Source: Streptomyces sp. AA1529 (lineage in GTDB: Bacteria > Actinomycetota > Actinomycetes > Streptomycetales > Streptomycetaceae). Taken from it: a DNA stretch of 64,000 nucleotides. The stretch is taken from the NCBI RefSeq assembly GCF_000280905.1, contig NZ_ALAP01000018.1, forward strand, positions 124,001 through 188,000, in the 5' to 3' direction. Shown in pieces: positions 47,821-56,334 of this stretch. Each line of letters begins with the position of its first letter. The stretch's first letter is position 1. The notes under the pieces were generated by a model. It did no database searches, was not told where the DNA came from, and saw nothing but the letters and a program-made list of their open reading frames with translations. The translations under genes and the position numbers were made by a program.

Positions 47821-50800
47821 TGGGCTGGCGGGATTTCGTACCGGACTCGGTCGAGGACAAGGCCGAGGACCTCGCAGAGGGCGCCGGGGACTTCGTCGAG
47901 GGCGCCGGGAACTGGACCGGCGACCGGCTGGACGACGTCGGCTGGGAGAGCGGCGGCGACTGGGTGCGGGACAAGTCCCGCTCGGCGGCGAACGCGATGG
48001 GCGCCGAGACCGCCGAGTTCCAGCTGGACGAGACCGACGACCCCAAGAAGCTGGTCTTCGGCAGCCCCAGCAAGATCCGCTCCACCGCCAAGCACCTCAA
48101 GGACTTGCAGACCGCCTTCGACAACGTGGCCAAAGGTCTCAAGGGCCTGAAAAAGGGAAACCTCAAAGGCAAGGCCGCCGAAGCGTTCCGGGAGCAGGTC
48201 GGCCTGGAACCGGCCAAGTGGATCAAGGCAGCCGACGCCTGTGAGAAGGCCGCAGGCGCCTTGGAGGACTTCGCCCACACCGTGGAGCGCGCCCAGTCCC
48301 AGGCACGCGAAGCAGTCGCCGAGTACAAGGACGACAAGAAGGACGAAGCCCAGGAAAAGCTCGACCGAGCCCGCTCGCAGCGCGATACTGCCGCCTCCCA
48401 CGCTCGAACTGCCGTCAAAGCGGCACGCGACGCGGCCCCGCCCAAGCCCGACTACTGGGACCAGGCCGGAGACGGCCTGGAGGGCCTCAGGCTGGACGCT
48501 GTCCACGTATCCGGCGGCATCGTCAAGGGCACCGCCGGCGTGGTCAGTTTCGTCCGCAGTGTCAATCCCACCGATCCCTACAACATCACCCACCCTGCCG
48601 AGTACGTCACCCAGCTCAACTCGACCGTCACCGGCATCATGCGCACCGCCAACGACCCCGTCGGCACCGGCAAGCAGATGTGGGAGAGCTTCAAGAAGGA
48701 CCCCGCCGAAGGGGTCGGCCGCCTCATCCCCGAACTCCTCGGCACCAAGGGAGTGGGCGCGGCGACGAAGGTTGGGCGTGCGGGGAAGACGATGTCCCGC
48801 GTACGGGACGCGCTCAAGCGGAAGGGCAAGGGCCAGTCGAGCACACCGCCGAAGAAGAGGTGCGCCAACGGCACCGACCCCGTCGATCTCTCGACCGGGC
48901 TGATGTTCCTGCCACAGACGGACCTGGAACTGCCCGGTGCACTGCCACTGGCGTTCACCCGCCACGTCGAGTCCGGCTACCGCCTCGGCCACTGGTTCGG
49001 CCCCTCCTGGGCCTCGACGGTCGACCAGCGGCTGGAGATCGACGAGGAGGGCGTCGTCTTCGTCGCCGAGGACGGCCGCCTGTTGTCCTACCCCCACCCG
49101 GCCCCCGGCGTCCCCACCCTCCCCTCGGCCGGCCCCTCCCGTATGCCGCTGGAACGCACACCGGACGGCGGCTACACCCTCACCGACCCGGACACCGGGT
49201 GGGTGAGGCACTTCGCTCCGCCGACGGGCGGTCCGGAATCGGAGGCGAACGGGCAGGCGCGAATCGAGCAGGTCATCGATCGCAACGCCAACAGCATCAC
49301 CTTCGAGTACGACGAACAGACCGGCGCGCCCCTGCGCCTCGTCCACAGCGGCGGCTACGTGGTGCGGCTGACGGTCGAGGACGACCGGGTGACCGCGCTC
49401 TCCCTGGCCGGTTCCGAGACCGACACGACGGTGCTGCGCTACGCCTACACCGACGGCAACCTGACCGACGTCACGGGCTCCTCCGGGCTGCCGCTGCGCT
49501 TCGAGTACGACGACGAGCAGCGCGTGGTGTCCTGGACCGACACCAACGACCGCCGCTACGACTACGTCTACGACAACCTGCACCGCGTCATCGCCGAGGG
49601 CGGCACAGCGGGCCACATGCAGGTCCGTATCGACTACGACGGCGTCGACGAAGCCACCGGCCACCGCGTCACGAAGCTGACCAGCGCGGCAGGGCACGCG
49701 ACCCGCACGCTCTTCGACGAGCAGGGCCGGACGGTCGGCGAGATCGACCCCCTGGGCCACCGGACCAGGACCGAACGGGACGACCACAACCGCCCGCTGA
49801 CCCACACGGACGCGCTGGGCCGCACGACGTCGTTCACATACGACGCGGCAGGCCACCTCGCCGCGGTCGCACGCCCGGACGGCACGCGCACCGCGATCGC
49901 CCGCGACGCGCTGGGACTGCCGGTCACCACGACCGGCCCCGACGGCACGGTATGGCGCCAGGAGTGGGACGCGTACGGCAACCGGACCTCGGTGACCGAC
50001 CCGGCGGGCCACACCACCCGCTACACCTACGACGACCGGGGCCGGCTGGCGACAGTGACGGACGCCCTCGGCGCGACGACACGGGTCCGCTGCGACGCGG
50101 CGGGCCTCCCGCTGGAGATCACCGACCCGCTGGGCGCGACCACCCGCTACGAACGCGACGCGTTCGGCCGCCCGGTGCGTGTGGTGGACCCGCTGGGCGC
50201 CCGGACCACGCTGAGCTGGACGACCGAAGGCCGGCCGGCCTCCCGCACGACACCCGACGGCGCCACGGAGCAGTGGGAGTGGGACGGCGAGGGCAACTGC
50301 ACCCGCCATGTGGATGCCGCAGGCGGCGAGACCCGGTACGAGTACACCCACTTCGACATGCTGGAGGCCCGCACGGGCCCGGACGGCGTGCGCTACGAGT
50401 TCGCGTACGACGCCGAGTTGCGCATGACGCGGGTGACCAACCCCCAGGGCCTGACCTGGGACTACACCTACGATCCGGCGGGCCACCTGGTCGCGGAGAC
50501 GGACTTCGACGACCGCACGCAGCAGTACGAACTGGACGCGGCCGGCGAACTGATCCGCCGTACGACACCGCTCGGCGAGGACATCACCTACGAGCGGGAC
50601 GCCCTGGGCCGCACGCTGCGCAAGGACGCGGCGGGCGCGGTGACGACCTACGCCTACGACCCGGCGGGACGCCTCCTGGACGCCGTCGGCCCGGACGCGG
50701 AGCTGCGCTACCAACGCGACAAACTGGGCCGAGTCAAGACGGAACTCGTCAACGGCCGAGCCCTCACCCACACCTACGACGCCCTGGGCCGCCGCACCCG

Positions 50801-52346
50801 CCGCACCACCCCGACCGGCGCCGTCTCCACCAGCACCTACGACGCGGCGGGCAACCGCACCTCGCTCACCGCCTCGGGCCGCACGCTGGACTTCACCCAC
50901 GACGCGGCAGGCCGCGAGACGCAGCGCCGCATCGGAACCGAGGGCCTGACCCTCTCCCAGGTGTGGGACCCGGCGGGTCGACTGGAGGCCCTGTCCCTGG
51001 ACACGGCGGACTCGACCGTCCAGCGCAAGGGCTACGAGTACCGCGCGGACGGCTACCTGACCGGCGTGGACGACCTGCTCTCCGGCCGCGCCACCTTCGA
51101 CCTGGACGCGACCGGCCGCGTCACCGCCGTCCACGCCCGCGGCTGGACCGAGCGCTACGCCTACGACGAGGCAGGCAACCAGACCGAGGCCAGCTGGCCC
51201 GCCACCCACGCCTCCCCCGAGGCCATCGGCCCGCGTGTGTATGAGGGCACCTCGATCCGGACAGCGGGCAAGGTCCGCTACGAACACGACGCAGCGGGCC
51301 GCACCACCCTCCGCCAGAAGACCCGCCTCTCGAAGAAACCGGACACCTGGCACTACACCTGGGACGCCGAGGACCGGCTCACCCAAGTCGTCACCCCGGA
51401 CGGCACGGTCTGGCAGTACGCCTACGACCCCCTGGGCCGCCGCACGGCCAAGCACCGTATGACGGCGGACGGTGAGCAGGCCGAATCGGTCCTCTTCACC
51501 TGGGACGGCCCCACCCTCATCGAGCAGACCACCGCCGCGCCCGACCTCCCCCACCCGGTCACCCTCACCTGGGACCACAAGGGCTTCACCCCCCTCGCCC
51601 AGACGGAACGCCGCACCGACGAGTCCACCCAGCAGGAAATCGACTCCCGCTTCTACGCCATCGTCACCGACCTCGTCGGCACCCCGACCGAGCTGGTCTC
51701 CGAATCGGGCGACATCGCCTGGCGCACCCAGTCCACCCTCTGGGGCACCACCACCTGGCACACCGACAGCACCGCCTACACCCCCCTCCGCTTCCCCGGC
51801 CAGTACTACGACCCGGAAACGGGCCTCCACTACAACTACTTCCGGTACTACGACCCGGAAACCGCGCGGTACACGGCGCCCGACCCGCTGGGGCTCGCAG
51901 GGGCACCGCACCCCCTCACATACGTGCATGCCCCGCTTATCTGGACAGACCCACTGGGACTGGCTCCTACCGCCGGATGCCCTCCTGACGGGGAGCCCGG
52001 CGTGGGAAGCGTCGACTCCCTGCTCAACAATCTCGATGAAGACGTGGTCTTCCATTACTCGAACAGGGCAGGACACGAGGGAATATTGGATTCTGGAACC
52101 ATCAGAGCAGACGCAAAAGGCAGAGCGTATGTGACACAAGAGATGGTTTCCTCGGGAGATGTAAGCAATGTTCTGTTCGCTGGCAACCCAGCATACGCGG
52201 GCAAGGGAGATTACCTGCTCGCCATAAGAACGCCCGAGGGGACAATCTTCCGCACCGGAGAGCAACCAAACGAGCTCATCCATCAAGGATCCCTGCGCTT
52301 CCGCCCCGAACAGGTACTCTATGCAGGCCCCAACCCGTTTGGCTAA
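47820..52346 (+). CDS. Rhs-family polymorphic toxin with C-terminal ADP-ribosyltransferase-like domain
   Basis: 1508 aa. Residues about 57-190 form the helical domain seen at the N-terminus of actinobacterial type VII-exported Rhs proteins (GSPSKIRSTAKHL, KWIKAADACEKAAGALEDFA). DUF6531 starts at about 348 (CANGTDPVDLSTGLMFLPQT). YD/RHS repeats fill about 480-1260 and should form the cocoon that encloses the toxin. The RHS core-associated motif is at 1325-1359 (FPGQYYDPETGLHYNYFRYY, then DPLGL). The tip (about 1381-1508) begins after a second DPLGLAP and reads FHYSNRAGHEGILDSGTI, GRAYVT (His1412, Tyr1437), as in HYD1-type ADP-ribosyltransferase toxins. The GC content falls sharply in the tip, which is typical of exchanged toxin ends. 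Confidence 0.85.
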   Translation: MGWRDFVPDSVEDKAEDLAEGAGDFVEGAGNWTGDRLDDVGWESGGDWVRDKSRSAANAMGAETAEFQLDETDDPKKLVFGSPSKIRSTAKHLKDLQTAFDNVAKGLKGLKKGNLKGKAAEAFREQVGLEPAKWIKAADACEKAAGALEDFAHTVERAQSQAREAVAEYKDDKKDEAQEKLDRARSQRDTAASHARTAVKAARDAAPPKPDYWDQAGDGLEGLRLDAVHVSGGIVKGTAGVVSFVRSVNPTDPYNITHPAEYVTQLNSTVTGIMRTANDPVGTGKQMWESFKKDPAEGVGRLIPELLGTKGVGAATKVGRAGKTMSRVRDALKRKGKGQSSTPPKKRCANGTDPVDLSTGLMFLPQTDLELPGALPLAFTRHVESGYRLGHWFGPSWASTVDQRLEIDEEGVVFVAEDGRLLSYPHPAPGVPTLPSAGPSRMPLERTPDGGYTLTDPDTGWVRHFAPPTGGPESEANGQARIEQVIDRNANSITFEYDEQTGAPLRLVHSGGYVVRLTVEDDRVTALSLAGSETDTTVLRYAYTDGNLTDVTGSSGLPLRFEYDDEQRVVSWTDTNDRRYDYVYDNLHRVIAEGGTAGHMQVRIDYDGVDEATGHRVTKLTSAAGHATRTLFDEQGRTVGEIDPLGHRTRTERDDHNRPLTHTDALGRTTSFTYDAAGHLAAVARPDGTRTAIARDALGLPVTTTGPDGTVWRQEWDAYGNRTSVTDPAGHTTRYTYDDRGRLATVTDALGATTRVRCDAAGLPLEITDPLGATTRYERDAFGRPVRVVDPLGARTTLSWTTEGRPASRTTPDGATEQWEWDGEGNCTRHVDAAGGETRYEYTHFDMLEARTGPDGVRYEFAYDAELRMTRVTNPQGLTWDYTYDPAGHLVAETDFDDRTQQYELDAAGELIRRTTPLGEDITYERDALGRTLRKDAAGAVTTYAYDPAGRLLDAVGPDAELRYQRDKLGRVKTELVNGRALTHTYDALGRRTRRTTPTGAVSTSTYDAAGNRTSLTASGRTLDFTHDAAGRETQRRIGTEGLTLSQVWDPAGRLEALSLDTADSTVQRKGYEYRADGYLTGVDDLLSGRATFDLDATGRVTAVHARGWTERYAYDEAGNQTEASWPATHASPEAIGPRVYEGTSIRTAGKVRYEHDAAGRTTLRQKTRLSKKPDTWHYTWDAEDRLTQVVTPDGTVWQYAYDPLGRRTAKHRMTADGEQAESVLFTWDGPTLIEQTTAAPDLPHPVTLTWDHKGFTPLAQTERRTDESTQQEIDSRFYAIVTDLVGTPTELVSESGDIAWRTQSTLWGTTTWHTDSTAYTPLRFPGQYYDPETGLHYNYFRYYDPETARYTAPDPLGLAGAPHPLTYVHAPLIWTDPLGLAPTAGCPPDGEPGVGSVDSLLNNLDEDVVFHYSNRAGHEGILDSGTIRADAKGRAYVTQEMVSSGDVSNVLFAGNPAYAGKGDYLLAIRTPEGTIFRTGEQPNELIHQGSLRFRPEQVLYAGPNPFG
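51607..51895 (+). repeat. 289-bp repeat, copy A (rhs core-associated segment)
   Basis: Nearly identical to copy B at 53876-54164, with only about half a dozen mismatches seen by eye (for example GAATCG against GAGCAG, ACC against CCC). It encodes the conserved segment from the DESTQQEIDSRFYAIVTDLVGT block to DPLGL, directly before the toxin tip. Confidence 0.93.
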
Positions 52347-52354
52347 GGAGCAAA

Positions 52355-52753
52355 GTGAAGGTTGAGCTCTCCCTGAGTGAGCTGGAAGTGCTCTCTGCAG
52401 CACTGACTCGCCTGAAGTTCGACGATGTACCTCCAGAGCCGTTCTTCGGCAGCCCACATTTCGCCGCCGCTCATGGACGTATTTTGCAGTCCCTGATCGA
52501 GGCAAGCAGGGCAGAAGGAGACGTTGGTCGGGTCGCACGATGGGAAAAATGGCGAAGCTGGCAAGGGCGCGAACACGAGCGATCCTTGATTCGGGATTAT
52601 GTGAGCAACCTCGCGATTTGGAATGAGTGGAGCGACGAGCAAAAGATTGATTTCTTGGCAACCTGCGCCGCCCCGTTCACGCCTAGTGACGTCGAGCTAC
52701 GCTCACTCCGTGAGGAGATCGACTCTTCTACGCATAGGCACCATGAGTATTAG
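52355..52753 (+). CDS. Candidate immunity protein for the Rhs ADP-ribosyltransferase (132 aa)
   Basis: GTG 52355 lies 8 bp after the rhs stop and is preceded by AAGGAG. The protein is small, acidic and helical (LSLSELEVLSAALTRLKFDD at the start, then RHHEY at the end) with no recognised domain. Its base composition is much lower in GC than the rhs body, matching the toxin tip, so the two moved together. Immunity is inferred from the position directly after the toxin end. Confidence 0.65.
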   Translation: MKVELSLSELEVLSAALTRLKFDDVPPEPFFGSPHFAAAHGRILQSLIEASRAEGDVGRVARWEKWRSWQGREHERSLIRDYVSNLAIWNEWSDEQKIDFLATCAAPFTPSDVELRSLREEIDSSTHRHHEY

Positions 52754-52761
52754 GAGCGTGG

Positions 52762-53376
52762 ATGACCGACAGAGAGCGGGGGCGGGACCCAAGAGCGGAA
52801 CGACCCATCTCCCCATCGATTCTCCTCCCACGATCAGCCGGAGAGGCGATGGAGATGGAGCGATCAGGCCATCGTATGCGCTTCCTGTTTTTCTGGGGTA
52901 ATCAGCGCGAAAGAGACGGAAATATCGGTCGCGGGTGCCTCAGCCAGTGGTGGGAGCAGCCATTTTCCGCAGAGGGATACACTTTCCTGTCCGCCGAGCA
53001 TTACATGATGGCTCATAAGGCATGGCTGTTCGAGGACAACGAGACAGCGGAGCGTATTCTCGCAGCTTCCCACCCCGGTGAAGCCAAGGCACTCGGCCGA
53101 CAGGTCCGGGACTTCGAAGAGAAAGTCTGGCGCGAGCATCGGTACGGAATTGTGGTCCGCGGAAACATCGTCAAGTTTTCAGCCGACCCAGGAATGCGGA
53201 ATTTCTTGCTGCAATCCCGAGATCGCGTGCTGGTCGAAGCGAGCCCACTGGACAAGGTTTGGGGAGTCGGCCTGGCCGCAACCGACGAACGAGCTCACTC
53301 ACCGTCTTTGTGGCGAGGTCTCAACCTGCTGGGATTCGCCCTCATGGAAACCCGGAACGCACTAATCTCCGGATAA
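52762..53376 (+). CDS. NADAR-family (YbiA-like) protein
   Basis: 204 aa. Residues about 39-203 carry the NADAR pattern: FFWGNQ, CLSQWWEQPFSAEGYTFLSA, EHYMMAHKAWLF, LGRQVRDFEEKVWREHRYGI, KFSADPGMRNFLLQSRDRVL, VEASPLDKVWGVGL. NADAR enzymes act on N-glycosidic bonds. Some remove ADP-ribose from guanine, others hydrolyse riboflavin-pathway intermediates. Immediately after an ADP-ribosyltransferase toxin and its immunity candidate, a role in reversing the toxin's damage is plausible but unproven. AGGAG at 52752-52756 supports ATG 52762. The first 38 residues may be untranslated, since MRFLFFWGN is also a possible start. Confidence 0.8.
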   Translation: MTDRERGRDPRAERPISPSILLPRSAGEAMEMERSGHRMRFLFFWGNQRERDGNIGRGCLSQWWEQPFSAEGYTFLSAEHYMMAHKAWLFEDNETAERILAASHPGEAKALGRQVRDFEEKVWREHRYGIVVRGNIVKFSADPGMRNFLLQSRDRVLVEASPLDKVWGVGLAATDERAHSPSLWRGLNLLGFALMETRNALISG

Positions 53377-53563
53377 GCGGAATGAATATCGCAGCGCCGG
53401 GCGATGGGGTATTCACAAATCTGCGGTCGGATTCGGAGTTGCGAGGCCCTCTCATCCGGAACTTCGGATAACCCTTCTCTCGTCGTTCTGTGAAGAACAA
53501 GATGGGAAGAGCCCGCCGTCAGGAAGCGCTCAGCACCGCAGTGATACGGCACCAGAGAGAGCC

Positions 53564-54630
53564 CTGCCACGCTATGAGTGCACTCACTTCGACATGCTGG
53601 GAGGCCAGCACGGGCCCGGGCGGAGTGCGCGAAGTTTCGCGTACGACGCCCCGGGCCGCCGCTCGCGCCGCACCATCCCGGCCGGCGCCGTCGCCACCAG
53701 CACCCACGAGGCGGCACGCAACCGCACTTCGATGCGGGCGACCAGACGGAAGCCAGCCAGCCAGCGACCGACGCTTCCGCGGAGGGCATCGGCCCCCACA
53801 CGTATATCGCATGGCAGACGATGAGCTGGCGGAAACCGTCCTCTTCACGGGGGGCCGGCCCCACCCTCATCGAGCAACGCCGCACCGACGAGTCCACCCA
53901 GCAGGAAATCGACTCCCGCTTCTACGCCATCGTCACCGACCTCGTCGGCACCCCGACCGAGCTGGTCTCCGAGCAGGGCGACATCGCCTGGCGCACCCAG
54001 TCCCCCCTCTGGGGCACCACCACCTGGCACACCGACAGCACCGCCTACACCCCCCTCCGCTTCCCCGGCCAGTACTACGACCCGGAAACGAGCCTCCACT
54101 ACAACTACTTCCGGTACTACGACCCGGAAACCGCGCGGTACACGGCGCCCGACCCGCTGGGGCTTGAGGCAGCTCCCAATCCGGTCGGATACGTCATGAA
54201 TCCGACCGTTTGGCTCGACTCACTCAGCCTTGCGCCCGACTATCCGGACCGCCCAGGGTTCGTTGAGCGGGTAAAAGATAAATTTCGCCCCCAGGGGTGT
54301 CGAACCGACCAGATTATGCGTGCTCAGCGCCAACCCACACGACTCGGCGATCTGAACGAAATTGACACACCAGACCTAGGCGATCCGCTCAAAACAGGCA
54401 TGCTGCGAAGCCTGGATGACGAGACTCTTCTTCGTGCCATCAACGATCCCGACGGGATCGGCCACGTGGTGACGGTCCATGACAACGCGGTAGTTCAGGG
54501 AAACCATCGCATCGCTGAGGCGTTGTCTCGGATGAGAGACCCCGCCAATCCGAATATCACCCCGAGACGATCGTGCAGATCTTGGGAAGAGGAGGGAACC
54601 CGTGAGGAGACTTCATCCGCGCGTACGTGA
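53564..54630 (+). pseudogene. Decayed second rhs copy with a ParB-like toxin tip
   Basis: 53564-53875 is a patchwork of rhs pieces. Recognisable scraps match upstream positions near 50335, 50784, 51190 and 51480 in order, with large parts missing. From 53876 the rhs core segment is intact (copy B of the 289-bp repeat), and a new tip follows (residues from PDYPDRPGFVERVKDKF). It contains RLGDLNEID, TGMLRSLDDETLLRAI and VQGNHRIAEALSRM, like ParB/Srx-fold toxins. Close to 54562 one base appears lost: restoring it would give TIVQILGRGGNP and a TGA overlapping the next gene's GTG. The tip alone could still be expressed as an orphan module for recombination. Confidence 0.72.
53876..54164 (+). repeat. 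289-bp repeat, copy B
   Basis: Near-perfect second copy of 51607-51895, about 2 kb downstream and in the same orientation. Homologous recombination between the copies would delete the ART tip, its immunity candidate and the first NADAR gene, and put the ParB-like tip on the full-length rhs. Confidence 0.93.
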
Positions 54631-55018
54631 TCGAAACCGTGTGGCCTCGCCTTTCGGTTGGCCCGTACCGGGAGAAGTCCGCCACGTTGACACTCGCACG
54701 CTGCGGCGCCTAGTCGCCGAAGCGGAGAAGGCCGGCTTCAGTCGCACCGGAAAACGCATCGATACAAGCACAGGCGAAGACACCAGATATCTACTCATGC
54801 CAGTACTCCCAGAGAGTGTCCCAACCGACAGCTGGATTTGCGTTCTCCTGGCATATGACCCAGCAGTCGCGGGCAGGAAGCACTCGACCCTTTACCGCAT
54901 CCCCCATCGCCTGGACGTGGCACCCCGCACTTATGAAAAACTGAAGACACTCTCACGAAGACAGAAGAATCAGCTTCTACACACCCTCATCTGGGAACAA
55001 TTGAATACAAAACAATAA
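54602..55018 (+). CDS. Candidate immunity protein for the ParB-like tip (138 aa)
   Basis: GTG 54602 is preceded by GGAGGG and overlaps the TGA that would end the toxin tip in the frame before the proposed deletion. The protein is a soluble alpha/beta type (RTLRRLVAEAEKAGFSRTGK, YLLMPVLPESVPTDSWICVL, LYRIPHRLDVAPRTYEKLKT). No family was recognised. It has low GC relative to the chromosome. The position after the toxin end supports an immunity role (inference). The gene is intact although its toxin is damaged. Confidence 0.62.
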   Translation: MRRLHPRVRDRNRVASPFGWPVPGEVRHVDTRTLRRLVAEAEKAGFSRTGKRIDTSTGEDTRYLLMPVLPESVPTDSWICVLLAYDPAVAGRKHSTLYRIPHRLDVAPRTYEKLKTLSRRQKNQLLHTLIWEQLNTKQ

Positions 55019-55068
55019 CCCTCCGGGAGCTAAAAGGGTACGGCATGATGGCCGACGCCTGCTTACTT

Positions 55069-55089
55069 CACCCTGCGAGAAGCAGGGTG
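55069..55089 (+). terminator. Hairpin after the 54602 gene
   Basis: An 8-bp stem CACCCTGC/GCAGGGTG with a GAGAA loop, about 50 bp past the stop. It is a plausible terminator, but weak without a U-tract. Confidence 0.45.
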
Positions 55090-55149
55090 CACAGACGTGC
55101 GATACCGAGCCTGGCGTGGTGAACACCAGAAAACCAATTTCCACCCCGG

Positions 55150-55466
55150 ATCACTTGCAGCCCACCCCGGTGCAGCGAAGACACTCGGCCGTCAGGTAGA
55201 AGGCTTCGAGGAAGACTTGGCTCGAGCACCGGTACGGAATCGTTCTGCGCGGCAACCTCGCAAAGTTCTCCGCCGATAGAGAAATACGCGACTTCTTGCT
55301 GAAGTCCCGGGACCGCGTACTGGTCGAAGCAAGCCTCTTAAACCGCATCTGGGGCATTGGCTTGGCTGCGGACGACGAACGAGCTTCTTCACCATCGCTG
55401 TGGAAAGGTCTGAATCTGCTGGGGTTCGCGCTGATGGAGACTCGAAATACACTGTTGTCACGTTGA
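55150..55466 (+). pseudogene. Frameshifted, 5'-truncated NADAR copy
   Basis: From 55150 the sequence reads LAAHPGAAKTLGRQVEGFEED. Then a 2-nt deletion near 55215 shifts the frame, and WLEHRYGIVLRGNLAKFSAD, FLLKSRDRVLVEASLLNRIW, GLNLLGFALMETRNTLLSR continue to a TGA at 55464. It matches the second half of the intact NADAR (52762) at perhaps three-quarters of positions, so it is an older paralogue, not a recent copy. The first half, including EHYMMAxKA, is absent. Confidence 0.8.
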
Positions 55467-55592
55467 AACAGAAAGAGCGATGCTGAGTCGTCCCAGGAGT
55501 CCATCGGCGCATCCCTCGTCGGCCGACCTCTTCCGATCCCAGATCGCTCCAAGCTTCGTACTCCCCAAGAACGGCTAAATGGCCGCGCCGGC

Positions 55593-56222
55593 TCAGGCCG
55601 TGACGACCGTGCCGGCAGTGACCCCGTGGGCGAGCCGGGTGAGGGCGGATTTCAAGCGGGCCGTCGAGATGCCTCGGCCGCGCTGGTGGAGGAAGACCTC
55701 GGGGGCCAGCGACGCCAGGAGCGTGTCCGCGAGCGCCTCGGGGTCGGACGTGCCCGCCTCCCGCAGGAGCGCCAGGACGTGGGCGCGCCAGAACCCGTAG
55801 GCGCCGACGGCGAAGCGTTCGGCGCCGGTCTCGGCTCCGAGGACGAGATGGCTGTGCTGCTCCAGTAGGTCGATCATGGCTGTCAGGAAGGCCGCAAGCC
55901 GCTCCCCCGGTGCTGCGCCGGGACCCAGTGGCGGTGCGCCTTGTAGCAGTTCGCCCTGCAGTGCGTGCTCGTGCTCGTCCAGGAGTGCCGCCGCGATGGA
56001 GGCGATGTCCGGGTAGCGCCGGTAGAGCGTGCCCCGACCGATTCCCGCAGCGCGGGCGATGTCCTCCATCGTGACCGCGCGCGGATCCCCCTCTGCGAAC
56101 AGTTCGGCCGCCGCGGAGAGGACTTTCGCCCGGTTCCGCGCCGCGTCCGCGCGCTCCCTGGGCCGTTTCGGCTCCCCCGGTCTCGCCGGGGCCCCGGACT
56201 GCCCGGGCTCCTTCGTCTCCAC
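55593..56222 (-). CDS. TetR-family transcriptional regulator
   Basis: 209 aa. The DNA-binding domain is at residues about 30-75 (AAAELFAEGDPRAVTMEDIA, RAAGIGRGTLYRRYPD). The remainder is the helical ligand-binding and dimer domain. It is divergent from the azoreductase-like gene, and two matching palindromes in the gap are its probable operators, so it likely represses itself and the azoR-SMR pair. The inducer is unknown. The gap 55467-55592 holds no gene. Confidence 0.88.
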   Translation of the reverse strand: METKEPGQSGAPARPGEPKRPRERADAARNRAKVLSAAAELFAEGDPRAVTMEDIARAAGIGRGTLYRRYPDIASIAAALLDEHEHALQGELLQGAPPLGPGAAPGERLAAFLTAMIDLLEQHSHLVLGAETGAERFAVGAYGFWRAHVLALLREAGTSDPEALADTLLASLAPEVFLHQRGRGISTARLKSALTRLAHGVTAGTVVTA

Positions 56223-56249
56223 GGCATCAGCCTACGCCAGCTCGGCGAA

Positions 56250-56274
56250 ATAACCGGACGAGGCGTCCGGTTAT
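56250..56274. promoter_or_regulatory. TetR operator candidate 1
   Basis: A perfect palindrome with 11-bp arms (ATAACCGGACG) around AGG, 28 bp upstream of the tetR start. It shares the core AACCGGAC-N5-GTCCGGTT with the second site. Confidence 0.75.
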
Positions 56275-56287
56275 GCTGGCCACGTTG

Positions 56288-56308
56288 AACCGGACACGGT
56301 GTCCGGTT
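56288..56308. promoter_or_regulatory. TetR operator candidate 2
   Basis: A perfect palindrome with 10-bp arms (AACCGGACAC) around a single G, 36 bp centre-to-centre from site 1 and 27 bp before the azoR start, where it would block that promoter or initial transcription. Confidence 0.75.
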
Positions 56309-56334
56309 ATCTCTTCCGAGGCAGGAGCCTTCCC

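Noticed and set aside
47598..52661. A 1687-codon minus-strand open frame antisense to the Rhs gene
   Set aside because: Low-complexity Val/Gly/Arg/Ala translation with no domain, explained by codon bias of the rhs repeats on the plus strand.
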